A stretch of DNA of 64,000 bases. Origin: Datnioides undecimradiatus. Taxonomy: Eukaryota; Chordata; Actinopteri; Lobotiformes; Datnioididae. A model generated the notes under the pieces. That model saw only the letters and a program-made list of their open reading frames with translations. It made no database searches and had not been told where the DNA came from. The DNA is taken from NCBI GenBank assembly GCA_008933995.1, contig WARS01000029.1:9867107-9931106 (forward strand), in the 5' to 3' direction. Positions 13,608 through 25,749 of the stretch are shown here, in pieces; within the stretch, counting starts at the first letter, position 1; the number at the start of each line of letters is the position of its first letter. Made by a program: the position numbers and the translations under genes.

Positions 13608-15151
13608 TTCTCAAGTCTGATACATATCCTTATGTGTGAGAAATTGTGTCTCATTTAAATTCTTTCTTTACTATGATTTCTAGTATTTAAATATGCAGTG
13701 CCCATGAAAATGTGTAGTTGTGACAAACCATCCTTGGGATTCGGTAGTAGACTATGCTATGATGTAGCTTTTTGTCTTATCACTTATTTATCACTTAAGG
13801 GCTGAAGTATTTAATACTGGGGTCTGTCAATTCACAAATCCCCACTTAACACACTACTCCCTCCCCTTTATGTTGCTCTACGCTGATAACTGTCCTTGTT
13901 TGGAACCAGATATGAACAGTGTCAACATAATATAAATCCTTGTACAGATGTGATAAGACCTAAAAAGAGAAGAGGGGGGGGCACGTTTGACGTGTAAACT
14001 GGATAGATACTTTTGAGATAATCTGCGAAATGTCGAAATCCATCAAGAAACTGTAACGTATCTGAGATATAAGGCCGAGGCTAAAGGGGGAGTCAGGTCA
14101 AGGGTGAGAAGGTGCGATCTTCAATATCCCTGCCACTGCCACAGCTCTCCACAACTGCTGCTTAATGATAACAGCCTGTAGTATTGCCTGGTAATAGCAG
14201 CAGGCTGGAGACCTGGAGCTTTTATTGCTTGATAAAGCCTGAAAGCCTTTTAGGCAGACTCATTACATGGAATTCCCTACAAAGTGGCGGCCTGCGTTAG
14301 GAGGCGACTGCACGCCATGTCAGATTTCTTAGGCTAAAATTGACAGAAAATGGGCAGAATTATTTGGTTCATTGCTTTAGGGTCCCACACTCCCACCTAT
14401 TCCTGATAAGATGAAAGAAAAGTCTGGACACTCAAACATGATTAGCTGGGCTTGGCCTTTCTGTTGGGGACAAAGTTTGAGCAATTTTGTTTTATTTGTT
14501 TGTTTCCTGAGTCGCAATGATGCCTCACGAAAGCTGATGGGGCTAAAAAGATTTGTTTGAAAGATGAGTCCAATACTTTTCAATCAGCATGTGTTTGCCA
14601 AGCACTTCACCAAGTTTCAGAAAGTGAACAGGGTGATGAAAAAGCTCTAGATGCAGACGCCCTGTGCATGCACTGAAACTCATACATATATTTATTGTCT
14701 TTAGCCCAGCTGCAGTCACCACTGATGTATTTTACATTACTGCTCGTCATTACACCAATCCAGTCACTGGGTTTGTAATTTGTGGAACATGCAAACATTA
14801 GTCAAAGATAGGGATTGCATGCCCGTGCACGCACACACACACACTAAAAAGCATAATTTGTGTCACCTTTCACACACGTGTCATACGGTGTCTTTTCCAA
14901 TGAAAGTCAAGTGCAGCAAAAATTACATCTGACTTGTAATACTTCAGATATGAAACAGGATGTGAGTTAAAACATTTTTTCGTGTGGAACTTCACCAAAC
15001 CAAATCTACTGTCTTCACTTTTAGATTTTACATCTAATAAACTCCTAATTCTGGACCTTTTTATGCCTTACCTAAATACAGCATGCAATCCCTTGGGAGC
15101 GTTGATGCAATGTCCTCACAAGGCTTCACCCTAAAATATATTTGTTATTTT

Positions 15152-15175
15152 TGGGGACACTCATTTATGTCCCCA
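15152..15175 (+). repeat. TGGGGAC hairpin repeat unit
   Basis: TGGGGAC (15152-15158) and GTCCCCA (15169-15175) form a 7-bp stem with a 10-base loop. Another TCCCCAC lies 40 bp on. Such GGGGACA/TGTCCCC units are dispersed in fish genomes, from my memory of fish repeats. Confidence 0.45.
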
Positions 15176-15649
15176 GATGGTATGTGAGCCCCGTGATGTG
15201 ATCAAACTTTAGTCCCCACACAGCACACACACTACATGCAACAGCTAGCTAATAGCTGCTAGTGTTTGGTTAACTTCTACTGTTTATTTAAGTTATGGTT
15301 TTCTTGAGGTTGGCACCTGAACTCACTGTACAGAATGAATTAAATCAGTCACATTGTATCTGTGTCTTTTGAGCAAGTCTGATGACCTGGTGTTTTGTGG
15401 TCCCTCCTGAAAACACAAAAAGCCGTGTTGAGTCAAAGCTGACAACCCATTCACACACAGCACAACTGCATCTTTATAAATGTATTGATCAGGTCAAAGG
15501 TACACACGATGACTCCATTCTATTGACTCACAGCCCAGCAGAAGGCTTAGGTCTCTCACAGCAAGCAGCACAGAATAAGTCCCTATTATGTTGCTTTTAA
15601 TTAAGTTGTAAAACATTGTTCTGGTTGTATGCTCCAGTATTTGGCCCCG

Positions 15650-15900
15650 ACATCAGCCTCAGTGGGCATAAATATTGAACCGTCGCCGCCTCTCAATGTT
15701 AATCAATCCCTGACCGAATTCTAAATGACTTGGTTAATTTCAGGAAATGAATATTTGCCAGCCTTTATGGGGGGAGAGGAGGGGCGGTGAGCATGAATTA
15801 GCCAGCTCCTTTTCTCGCTGGCCAGGGATCAGGGCATTGATTCTGAGCAGCCTCGGCTGCTGCTTAATTAGGACGTACCTGTCTGGGAATTATGTTGGGT
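15650..15900. promoter_or_regulatory. Candidate conserved non-coding element
   Basis: Complex sequence with homeodomain-like cores (GTTAATCAAT, GAATTAGC, CTTAATTAGGA) and no simple repeats, embedded in the repeat-rich last intron. The call rests on texture alone. Confidence 0.25.
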
Positions 15901-18900
15901 TTTTTTTTTCCTCTCATTGTGTGGAGAGACAGAGATTTAGAGCGAGAGAGAGAAAGTACTTGTCTTTTTTCATCAAGGTTAATCACATTTACTGTGTTTG
16001 TGTTGTTGTCAGCAGATTGGTGTCTGACCTCGTGGTGCACAAAACAGGAACAAGTCTGCCTTCAGTGTGCAGTGCCCTAAACATGCTGATGAGTGTCCTT
16101 GTGGTGTCGGGGTTGGAGGGGAAAGGTAAATAGAGAGGAGCCTTATAGCAATTCTGAAATTTGTCTGTTGTTTTTAATTAAATTCAACACAAATATTTTT
16201 ACGGAGTTGCAGTATTAGAGGTATTATATTAGCACCTCAATAATAATTCATATTACAGATAAAAAAAAACATGTATTTAGAGGCTGGTGATACGATCCCA
16301 GGCTGATATTAACTTGTCCTCAGTTGTTTGAAGAAGAAAGCACAGAGACTTAACGCAAGTTTAAATGACTGTAGTTAAGACATTTTTAGGGGGTGGAGGA
16401 GGCGTGGAGGAATAGTTGAGCGGGGTGGGGAAAGAGATAAATGGTGGCTCAGATGTTGGGCAAAGATAAACGAGGAGCGGCAGAGGTAGATGTGAGGATG
16501 GAGTTGTGATAGATCGAGGCATACGAAGACAAATGTAGAAAAAAAAGAGAGAGAGAGCGGGCCGAGCAATGAGGGAAGAGACAATGCAGAGGGGCTGCAG
16601 GGATGGATGGGCGTGTGTCTCTAAACTCCAGCCTCGGAGCCTGACTAATCACTTGACAGACAGCTCATGTGGTGCTGAGGCAGCTCTTGAATCACTGGCT
16701 GTCTTGGTTTCTTATGAATGGACAACAATACTGATTTCTGATCACTGACCTGGAATAAAGAACAGCCAACATTACACATCATTGGAAAATTTATGTCATT
16801 GTAATCATTAACAAATTCCTTATAGTATGTTTGGTTTTCAGCACAGTTTTGGGCACAGTTGGCACCTTGTCTTTTTTTGTAAACTTATGCATCTATTATT
16901 CTATTAATCAACGAAATGTCTGAGTTTACTCTGAAAATGAACTGGTTTTAGGTCAATCTTTGCTTTTTCAATTTCTTGGTTTTTGATTGGATAAAAAAAG
17001 GGCTACAGATGGATACAGTGTACTCTGTAGATGTAGTCCGTTAAATTAATGTATATGTACAATTTTTTTTGTTTTAACTATTCTTTCATTTTTCACTAGA
17101 AGTTAGGTGTACATTGTTGAACTACCAAGCTGACTTCTCTACAGAGGAATCAAACACAAACTTATATTCTCCACATTTATATCAGCTTTTCACTGGCTTT
17201 GTTCCTTCTAAAGGCTTCAATATGGGAGCATTATTTAGGGCTATGTCCACAAATCTGCTCTCTCCGCTGGGAGCATTTACCACCCCACGCTGGTCTGGCA
17301 GCTACTCTGGTTCTCCTCTTGGCTGACGAGCACTGGCAGTGCCTGTCTCACCCAATTACACCTGATGAGGTCTGACCTGTGGAGCTGGGTTAACTGCTTG
17401 CCGGCTGAACACTCTCTGACCTCTGTCACTGCGTCTGCTTTGCCAGTATGGAAACTATCTGTGTGGTGGCATCCATCAGCCATACTTAACTTACACAGCT
17501 TGATTTTTTGTTTTTTCTCTCTTGGGGGATTTTATGCAGGTTTCCAGCAGCACATGATCAGAGAACCATACTCTTTTTAAGGAATCAAGGAGGAGCATGT
17601 GCTTTGTAAAATCTGAATTTTCTCCATAATTTCATATCTGGGAGCTTCTAGTTACAAACTCTGACTCTTACCGGGCATTTGCAGTGTAGTTGAGAGATTT
17701 CTCACTAAAGTGGACAGAAGGGAGTCCTTTTCTTCCACCGTCAACAGCCGGCATTTGAACTTGTGATCCATCTCTCACCTTTGGGCTTCCATGTCATATA
17801 GTCATACATAAAACAACCTGTCAGTCTTTCTATTAGGCCTTTAAGTCTTTTAAAGGAAATCAAAGGCCCATTAAGAGTGTTCTGACACCATACAACAACT
17901 AGTAGTAATCCTTTACTGAACTCTGACCCAGGCAGCACTCATTCTGTCTCTCTCTGCCGATTTGTGAGTCTGTTGCTCAATGCCCAACACACACAGCCAT
18001 CGCTCGAAGTCTTACAAACACTTAAGAGATCAATGCTGTTAGAGTGATAATCTCCTCCTTGATAGAGGGTGAAAGCCTTCACTTAAGACAAGGAAAGAGT
18101 GACAGGGGACAGAGGGAGAGATAGAACAGGTGAAGGAGATAGATAGAGAGAGAAAGAGAGAAGGAAAGAAAATATAAATATAAGTTAAGAAAAGGGGTTG
18201 TCTCACTCTGAGAACAAACACACAAACAGATCAGGACAAGTGTCTCCTCTCAGCTGGAGTGACTTCTATATCCCTGTCTTTATCGACAACTGGCTTAACT
18301 AAGAGCTCCTCTGGCAGGGAGTACGTGAATGATTGTCCTTCCACAGAAGGGGGAGGGGGTGGTTGTTGTGTACAGAGGGAGAAATCCTGTGGAAAATCAA
18401 GACACAAACAGAATGACAGGGAAAGAAGGAGCGGGAGACCAACAGACTGCACCATAACCTCCATGAGTCACAGTGGAGGCCAGTAGTTGTAGCAGTGGCA
18501 GTTGTAATGCTATAAGCACAGTAGAACGTGTTTACCTGCATATGGGTTTTTGATCATATCTGGAATATGATGTTTTACAGGGAATGTGGTTGTTCATATC
18601 CATGCATCCATGATCTTTGCAGGAAGCTGGTTTCTTCCTGCAGGGGTTTTGCAAAACCTTTCAATCTCTCTGTCTCTCGCTATAGCTAGCGCAACAGTTA
18701 GTGTACGATCATGTCAATAAAACTATGGTTATGTATGTTAAATGTTAAAAAAAAAACCCAAAACATTCATTTACACTTAGAGGAACATGATGGCACACAG
18801 TCAATTTAGAGGCAAATGTTGTTGGTCTGTGAGGAGGACGTGAAATCGAGTCTCCTGCTACGTGTCCACATCCAACAACCTGACCTGGATACCTTTGATT

Positions 18901-19563
18901 TCAAGGGTCGGAGCATGTAAGGCAACAGCAGCAAAGCAGAACAAACAGTAGACCCACGTATCAAACCTGTGTCGTAATGAATACGCCCCATTTATATTAG
19001 CTCAGTGATGAGAGTACATTGACCAGTGGCAGAGATGAAATGAAGATAATAAAGAGGGAGACTCGGAGCAGTCAGTGAAGAGCTACTCTCATGCCTCATT
19101 TCACTACAATCCTTATTAATTGGCTCTGCGTGTAGTTCAAAAGCAGCTGTGCGACCATACACACAGATGCATGAATACACACCTGCTCTCTTGTTGCCAC
19201 ACACATTATGCACTTGCCCCTTAGGTAAATGTATGTATCTCAGCCTTCTAACAGCCAATCACACACACACACACACACCTCTGTTCAGCAGTGTGTGATA
19301 TTAATCAGATCATTTCTAAATCTCCTGGCTTTGCATGACTCAAGCCCCTCCCCACCCCATCATCCCCCACCAACACCTCCTCCACCCACACTGATCCCCT
19401 CAGCCAGCTCTACGGCGTCTGTGTCGGGCTTCTTTTGCGGGAGGCCTGGGCACGCCGGAGAACAGGCACTGCCGGGGGCGATACACATCCCTCAGGTGAG
19501 CCTTTCATTATGGATGATGTTTCTGCCAAATTATTTAGACCCTGAGCCCCAGCATCAACCCTG

Positions 19564-19564
<1 letters not shown>

Positions 19565-19601
<37 letters not shown>
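19565..19601 (+). repeat. (CA)18 microsatellite
   Basis: Pure CA repeat. Confidence 0.95.
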
Positions 19602-19603
<2 letters not shown>

Positions 19604-20108
19604 CAAAGCCCTGCTGCAGTCCTCCCCATCCCTCCCCTTTCTTTCCTGTACACTGTACAACAAACACCACTAACACAAACATTAATCCTGCCTGATCACC
19701 TCAGTGTGCGTGTGTGTGTGCCTGCCTAGCAGTTCATTACTCCCTCTTTCTTTGTTTAGAGGAGGTAAACAAGTGAAACAAGTGAAAGCGTAACCCTTGT
19801 GGATCACAGATGGATGGAGGGAGAGGGAGCTAAGGATGAGCTAAATATTCATCATATGTACGCCACTGTTGCTCTCAATGCTATAGAGGAGCCAGACTGA
19901 GTGAAGCTACGTTAACATCATCAGATTCAGTAGTGTAGAGTAAAGTAAAAGTAAATTTGATATGAGTCTGTGTGTGTGTGTGTGTCTGTGTGTGTGTGTA
20001 TTCCTCAGAGGCCATTTGTTGCACACTTGTTAGGAAACAGACAGAGATGACAATCTCCTGGCAATGTCTGACCTCGGCTTAGAGAGTGGAGAGCAGCTTT
20101 GGGATCTG

Positions 20109-20110
<2 letters not shown>

Positions 20111-20170
<60 letters not shown>
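20111..20170 (+). repeat. (CA)30 microsatellite
   Basis: Pure CA repeat of 60 bp, one of the longest in the window. Confidence 0.95.
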
Positions 20171-20171
<1 letters not shown>

Positions 20172-20689
20172 CAACGTTCCCCCTTCTCTTGTCCCTTAAC
20201 TCATTTGGCTACTTATCCCTCCACTTCCCTTACTTCCCTAATCCCCATGCTCTCTCTCTCTTTCCAGCCTCAGCTCACCTTCTACCTGTCCCACCATCCC
20301 AAACGCTTCACGGGACCTGTCTCACATTTCATCCCACTGCATCATCCTCCTCTCTGCTTCTTATCCTGTCCTTCCTCTCCTCCACCATCTTCAGTTGATG
20401 TCTGTCTTTTAACTCCCTCCTTTCCTATCATTAACCTGCCACTGCACTTATTGTAAACTACTATAGAGCAACAACTAAATTAAAAAAACATTAAATTGCT
20501 GTTAATTTCACCTTACCATCTCATATTGATGAACCCCTCTACCAACAATAGTCTGCAGGATCAGATGAGGGTGATTTGCTTCTCAAGACCAAAGATAATA
20601 TAAATCCTGAACTTATTCAGCTTTTATTTTCAGTTGTTTTGTAGTAAAGGAAATTTGCATAGTTGTGTGTAAAAGCATGAGGACCTCCC

Positions 20690-20900
20690 TGTTTTCCTTC
20701 CTTTCTCACTTTCTCTTTTGTCCCTTGGTCCCTTCCTTCCTCCCCTCCCAACTCCTCTCCTTTTCCTTCCTTTCCGCCTTTCCACCCCCCTCCTTCCCTC
20801 TGCTCTCTATAGGTCTTTACCAGTGTCAGGGACCTGTTTTACCCCTCCTCCCTACTTCCTTCCATTTCCTCTCTCTCCCATCTTTCCTGTTTTTCATTAC
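20690..20900 (+). repeat. Pyrimidine-rich tract
   Basis: About 210 bp of CCTTCC/TTTCC-type sequence just beyond the 21.1 kb exon in transcript direction. Confidence 0.75.
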
Positions 20901-21115
20901 CACATTGCATCACTTTCATCCTCATCCTGGAGTCCTAGCTCAGGAGCAGCAACTTTGGAATTATTTAGTTCCCTTAAAAAGCAGGTCAAATCACAAAATT
21001 ACATCAATCCAATCCTGGAAACATTCTTGTGGTCCAAAGGTGCCATTAGGTCTTTGAAGACCTGTTACAGGGGAGGACCATGCACTTTCCTCTTTTACTC
21101 TGTGTCCTAGTCTTA

Positions 21116-21421
<306 letters not shown>

Positions 21422-22050
21422 TCATTGATTCGCAGATGTTGCATACAAAATCCAGATAACTATAGCTAGCTAGCAACTATAGTCAGCTAAATGGATAACT
21501 TAATGCTTTTTAATGCAGCACTCAGAACACATATCAGCTCCTCACATGCATCCTTCTTTTACTTCTTTGTCATTTTCACCTGGTTTCAGTTTGTCTAACT
21601 GTAAATATGTATTGTTTTTTGGTATATTGCTACCCGCTTAAGACTTATTTCAACCAATAAAAATACATCTGAAATCCCATAATGCAAAACATGATTGACA
21701 ACTATGCATCACAGGACTGAACCCTGAACACGTCTCTGACATGAGCTTCATGTAATGATGTTTTTTCTTTTATTCCTATGGTTGCTCTACTGCACTCTCA
21801 ACACGGAGTCAAAAGCTTTGGTCTGTCTGTCAGAATGTGAGGCACCAGTGTATGTGTTTAAAAAAGGGCAGCTGCAGGCAGTAGGTTTTTGCAGTTTAAC
21901 AGTGTTTTATGACAACATGCTGTGGGCATATAGAGAGAGCATGAGAGTTCATCTCCAACCAGCTACACCTGCCAGATTTGAATTCTTTCTCTGTTTTTTG
22001 CTACACAGAAAAACAAAACCATGTTTTCTGAGATCCAACAACAAACAACA

Positions 22051-22100
22051 TAGATAGATAGATAGATAGATCGATAGATAGATAGATAGATAGATAGATC
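22051..22100 (+). repeat. (GATA)n tetranucleotide array
   Basis: Twelve GATA/TAGA units with one TCGA interruption near 22071. Tandem GATA cores could bind GATA factors but look like an ordinary microsatellite. Confidence 0.95.
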
Positions 22101-22840
22101 CATAAACTGCTCTTTCTTCAACCCGACCCATCTGTCCTAACGCTCACAAGCATCTTTTTCAGGTGTACCTCATATCTGCAGCCGCTGCACATTTGTCTGG
22201 GAGGCAAGTCCTTAGCTGCCACTCAAAGTAAGCAGGACCATATTAAATTTTTATATTTATTGACAATTCATTACCATAATTGACTGTGCTAGGGTTTCCA
22301 GGGGAAGGTAGATGTTGGCGTGCGCAGTTCCTAAAGCGTAGGGAGGAAGGGGGGTCCCTTTGAGGCCCCATTTGCAATTAAAAACACCTCTGGATTTGGA
22401 ATTTATTTATCGTGTAAATAGTATGATTGGAGCCAGTTTTTCATCCTTCTGAAGAAGGGAGGGCTCAAAGTAAAGTAAATGTTACAATGCACCTCCCTCT
22501 CTTCTCCTTTCCTGTCTTCCTCCTTCCTTTCTCTTTTACCACACTACTCTACCTCTCTCCCAGTTAATGCTTAACTCCTTTGTCCCTCTCGCTTTCCTTC
22601 TCCCCACCTTCGAGACGATAAGAGTTATGACTCGTTGAAAAGCAGACACTGCCCCCCTCCCCGTCTTCCAAGGTGTCAATCAATTTACATAAAATCAACT
22701 GTGCATGAAATAACTTCATTGAAGGATTGGACTGTTGATGGTGATGCCTTGGGTTATTGCCTTCTAGCCTTAAGTAAAAAGAGAGAAGAAAAAAACGCTA
22801 TAATGTCACTATAGCAGACTAACCCTGGTGACCTGCGTAT

Positions 22841-22892
22841 CAGTCAATCAATCAATACTACTTTATTATCCCTCCTGGAGAGACATAGAGAG
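22841..22892 (+). mobile_element. Possible LINE 3' tail fragment
   Basis: CAGTCAATCAATCAA followed by ACTTTATTATCCCTCCTGG resembles the CAATCAATCAA-ACTTTATT-type 3' tails of fish L2/Rex-like LINEs. It is only about 50 bp and the body of the element was not recognised. Confidence 0.25.
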
Positions 22893-24239
22893 TAAATATA
22901 TGAATAAACCTTCAAATCTTAACCCATCATGAATACGATTAACAATCTTAGCAGAACATTAAAGATGAATATGGAAGGTGAGATCGGTTTGATGCGTAGG
23001 GGGCTTTGATGTGAAGAGGTACCTTGTTTGAAAGCACAGAAATCTGCGACCGGCCGAGCTACGTCCGTTTTTGCATTTCTTCATCATTTGAAATTCATGT
23101 ACACCAGGAGCACTGTGCTATCAAAATACCAGGATTTTCATAGCGAAGACTGGCTGCCAAGCTGCGAGGCCTTGCTTAATCATTCAACAGCTTGGTCCAA
23201 TCTTTGTCATTTCATGTTTGCGCACATTCATAAAAGTTACACTGTGTATTTCATCCAATGACAGGATAAAAGAAAAAGCCTCCTTTCTTCCATCGCAAAC
23301 TAAAAAAAAAAAAAAAGCACTCATGGCCACTTCTCTCTGCTGTTGGTGACATGATGACATGCAGCAGTTCACAGGAAGGCAGAAAATAAGAAAAAGGCAG
23401 AAATTAGCAAGCTGGGAACAGGAGGAACAGACAGAAACTGACTGACAGGCTACAACACTACATCTGCCCGTACCATGGATTTTTTTTTTTTTTTTTTAAG
23501 GTCAGGACAAGAGTGAAGAAGCAGCTTGATTCAAAGCAGAAGGTGAGAAACATCTGTGCAAATTTCAATTTCTCTAAAAAGAACTGAAACCTCTGCCAAT
23601 GTGAGGACATTTTCTGATATGAGTGGCCTGGTTTGCCTTATTGTGATTTATCAAGAAAATCATTAAGGCACTGATTCATGACTTGTGTTACTGGGTCTGC
23701 ATTCTTCTGTCAAACATCAATACCAGTTTTGAGCTGTCATCACATGTCACTCCCTTACTGAGCTTTTCTTTTTTGACAGCACAGACAGCACATGTGTTGA
23801 GGACAAAAACTGTGCATGGAAGTGCTGCTTGATGAGGGTGCTAATCAGACACAGCACAGCTGGCTGCATACCCCGAATTCTTATAATATCCCGTTGACCA
23901 ATATGATGAGCATATTGTGACAATTACATTATTTACACGTTACAGACCGATGTGGCCACTGAACAGCCCAAACAGTCATTATGTGATTTGTTATGTATAT
24001 GTGTGTGTGAGTGTGCGTGCGTGCGTGTGTGCGTGCAGGGTTTGCTTTAGGTGATGCTGCTACTGTGTTCTAAATATCCCTTGTGTTATCGCTGTGCTGT
24101 CACCCCTGGCCAGGCAGAGAATAATAGGAAATAATGAACTGTTTCAGAGCCACATACACACACATATGGACAGAAAAATACACACGCACGCACACACCAG
24201 CTGTTCATTAGCAAGTATGCAAACGAAACTGCCGTCCTG

Positions 24240-24660
24240 TGCCTCCCCTGATTATCGGCTCCTCCTCCTTCTCCTCCTCCTCATCCTTTCAGCTCTTGTC
24301 TCTTCGAGCTACCTCGTCCTCGTCTGCCCCGTCTCTTCTTCAGTTGTCTCTTTTGCATGTTCTCTTTCTTCTCCATTCTCTATTTCTTTTCTCTACTTCT
24401 ACATCTTTGCCTCTCCCTCTCTTATTCCAACTCTTTTCTCTATCCTTCCTCTCTTCTATTCCATGTTGTCCCATTCTCAGTCCTACCTGTCTCTTCACTC
24501 ATTTCCCCCTTGTCACTCCCCATTCCATCCCCTGCTTTGACCCCTGCTGCCATCCATTTCTATCACTCCTCCATCACTCTCTGTTTTCCCAACACTTCTC
24601 CGTCTCTTTGGTTCTTCCTCCTCTTATTTCTTTCTTTCTCTTTATTTGTTCTCTTTAAAA
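24240..24660 (+). repeat. Pyrimidine-rich tract
   Basis: About 420 bp of CTCCTCC/TCTCTTC sequence in the 4.3 kb intron; open frames through it are Ser/Leu/Phe-rich artefacts. Confidence 0.75.
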
Positions 24661-25629
24661 ATCATCTCTCCTCTGGATCAAAATAATCCAAATTGACTCA
24701 GTGAAACTGCCACACTGCAGCCAATTTAAGTGTTTACTGTTATGATATACTATTTCTCATAATACTTCCACTGGTGCCAGTTACCACAATTTGTACTACT
24801 CACCAGCAGAAGTCCTAATGTGTATTTACAACAGTCTGTACTTCCACTGCTTCTGAAAGTCTCCCCCTGACCTTGTGTTCATTCAGAATCCTGGATTTAA
24901 AGCAGAACTGCCTTGTATACGGCACACTCGCCTTGCTTCAATATTTATACCAGCATCTATTGTTGTAAAGCATTTTGTTGAAGACCAATGTTTTGGTGAG
25001 CCAGCCAATCAATAATTTATGACTTCTCAGCTCACTGACAGCCACGCCACTGGTCAGAGGCATTTTCATGACTAGCAGTTTCATGTCTTTGTGTGTTTGA
25101 AAATTATGAAAATTATGATTATGAAAATCTCTGGACGTTGAAGGGGTCTTTGCTGTGTTCTCTGGGTCTGTGCGTTTGCTGTTTGACAAGATGTTAGTGA
25201 AGCATAAACAGAAAACAGAACCACAGCATCCTAATGCAATGAGGACTTCCATTTTGGGCCTCAGGCATCAGCTCCCATCAACTTCCTCAAAGGCCGCAGT
25301 AAAACAAAAAAACACAGTCTTTATCTGTCCACCCACTCACTATGCTGTAGCATGTGTAACTCAGTGCTTTATTTATTTGCTAGTGGAGGAAAAAATACAA
25401 AATTGATTATTCTGGTGACATTAGTATTTATCTATAAGCATAATCTATTTTTAATGAAGCGGTGACTCCTGTGTGGCTGAATGATCAATAAGGCTTTAAG
25501 GAAAATGTTGAAAAGCTGTTGCAGAGTCTCCTGGGGAGTGAGCTATGCATTGTTGGTGGGGTTTTGGAGGGAAAAAACAAAGGGTTAGAGGTTCCTGGAA
25601 GTTTCCAGGGTGGGGCTCAACTAACTCAC

Positions 25630-25749
25630 CTGCTGGCCAGTGACCAATAGGATGGAGCCTTCCTTGGCATGCACCACCTGCCGGAAGACGTGATCGAGGA
25701 TGAGGAGTTCACTCCAGCAGTTCTGCAGCAGCTTCATCTGGTCATCCAC
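25630..25749 (-). CDS. nr5a2: nr5a2 exon: ligand-binding domain, helix 4/5 region
   Basis: The exon is exactly 120 nt (40 codons), phase 0 at both ends. It encodes [20 protein letters not shown], then [11 protein letters not shown] and SILLVTGQQ. This is the nuclear receptor LBD signature region (helices 3 to 5) that forms part of the coactivator groove and the phospholipid pocket. It differs from human LRH-1 at only a few positions (for example [13 protein letters not shown] against DHIYRQVVHGKEG). The acceptor is TTTCTTACCAG and the donor CAG|GTGAGT. It lies 24.9 kb downstream of the hinge exon and 4.3 kb upstream of the next LBD exon in transcript direction. It is too short to appear as a long reading frame and was found by translating the conserved block. 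Confidence 0.96.
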
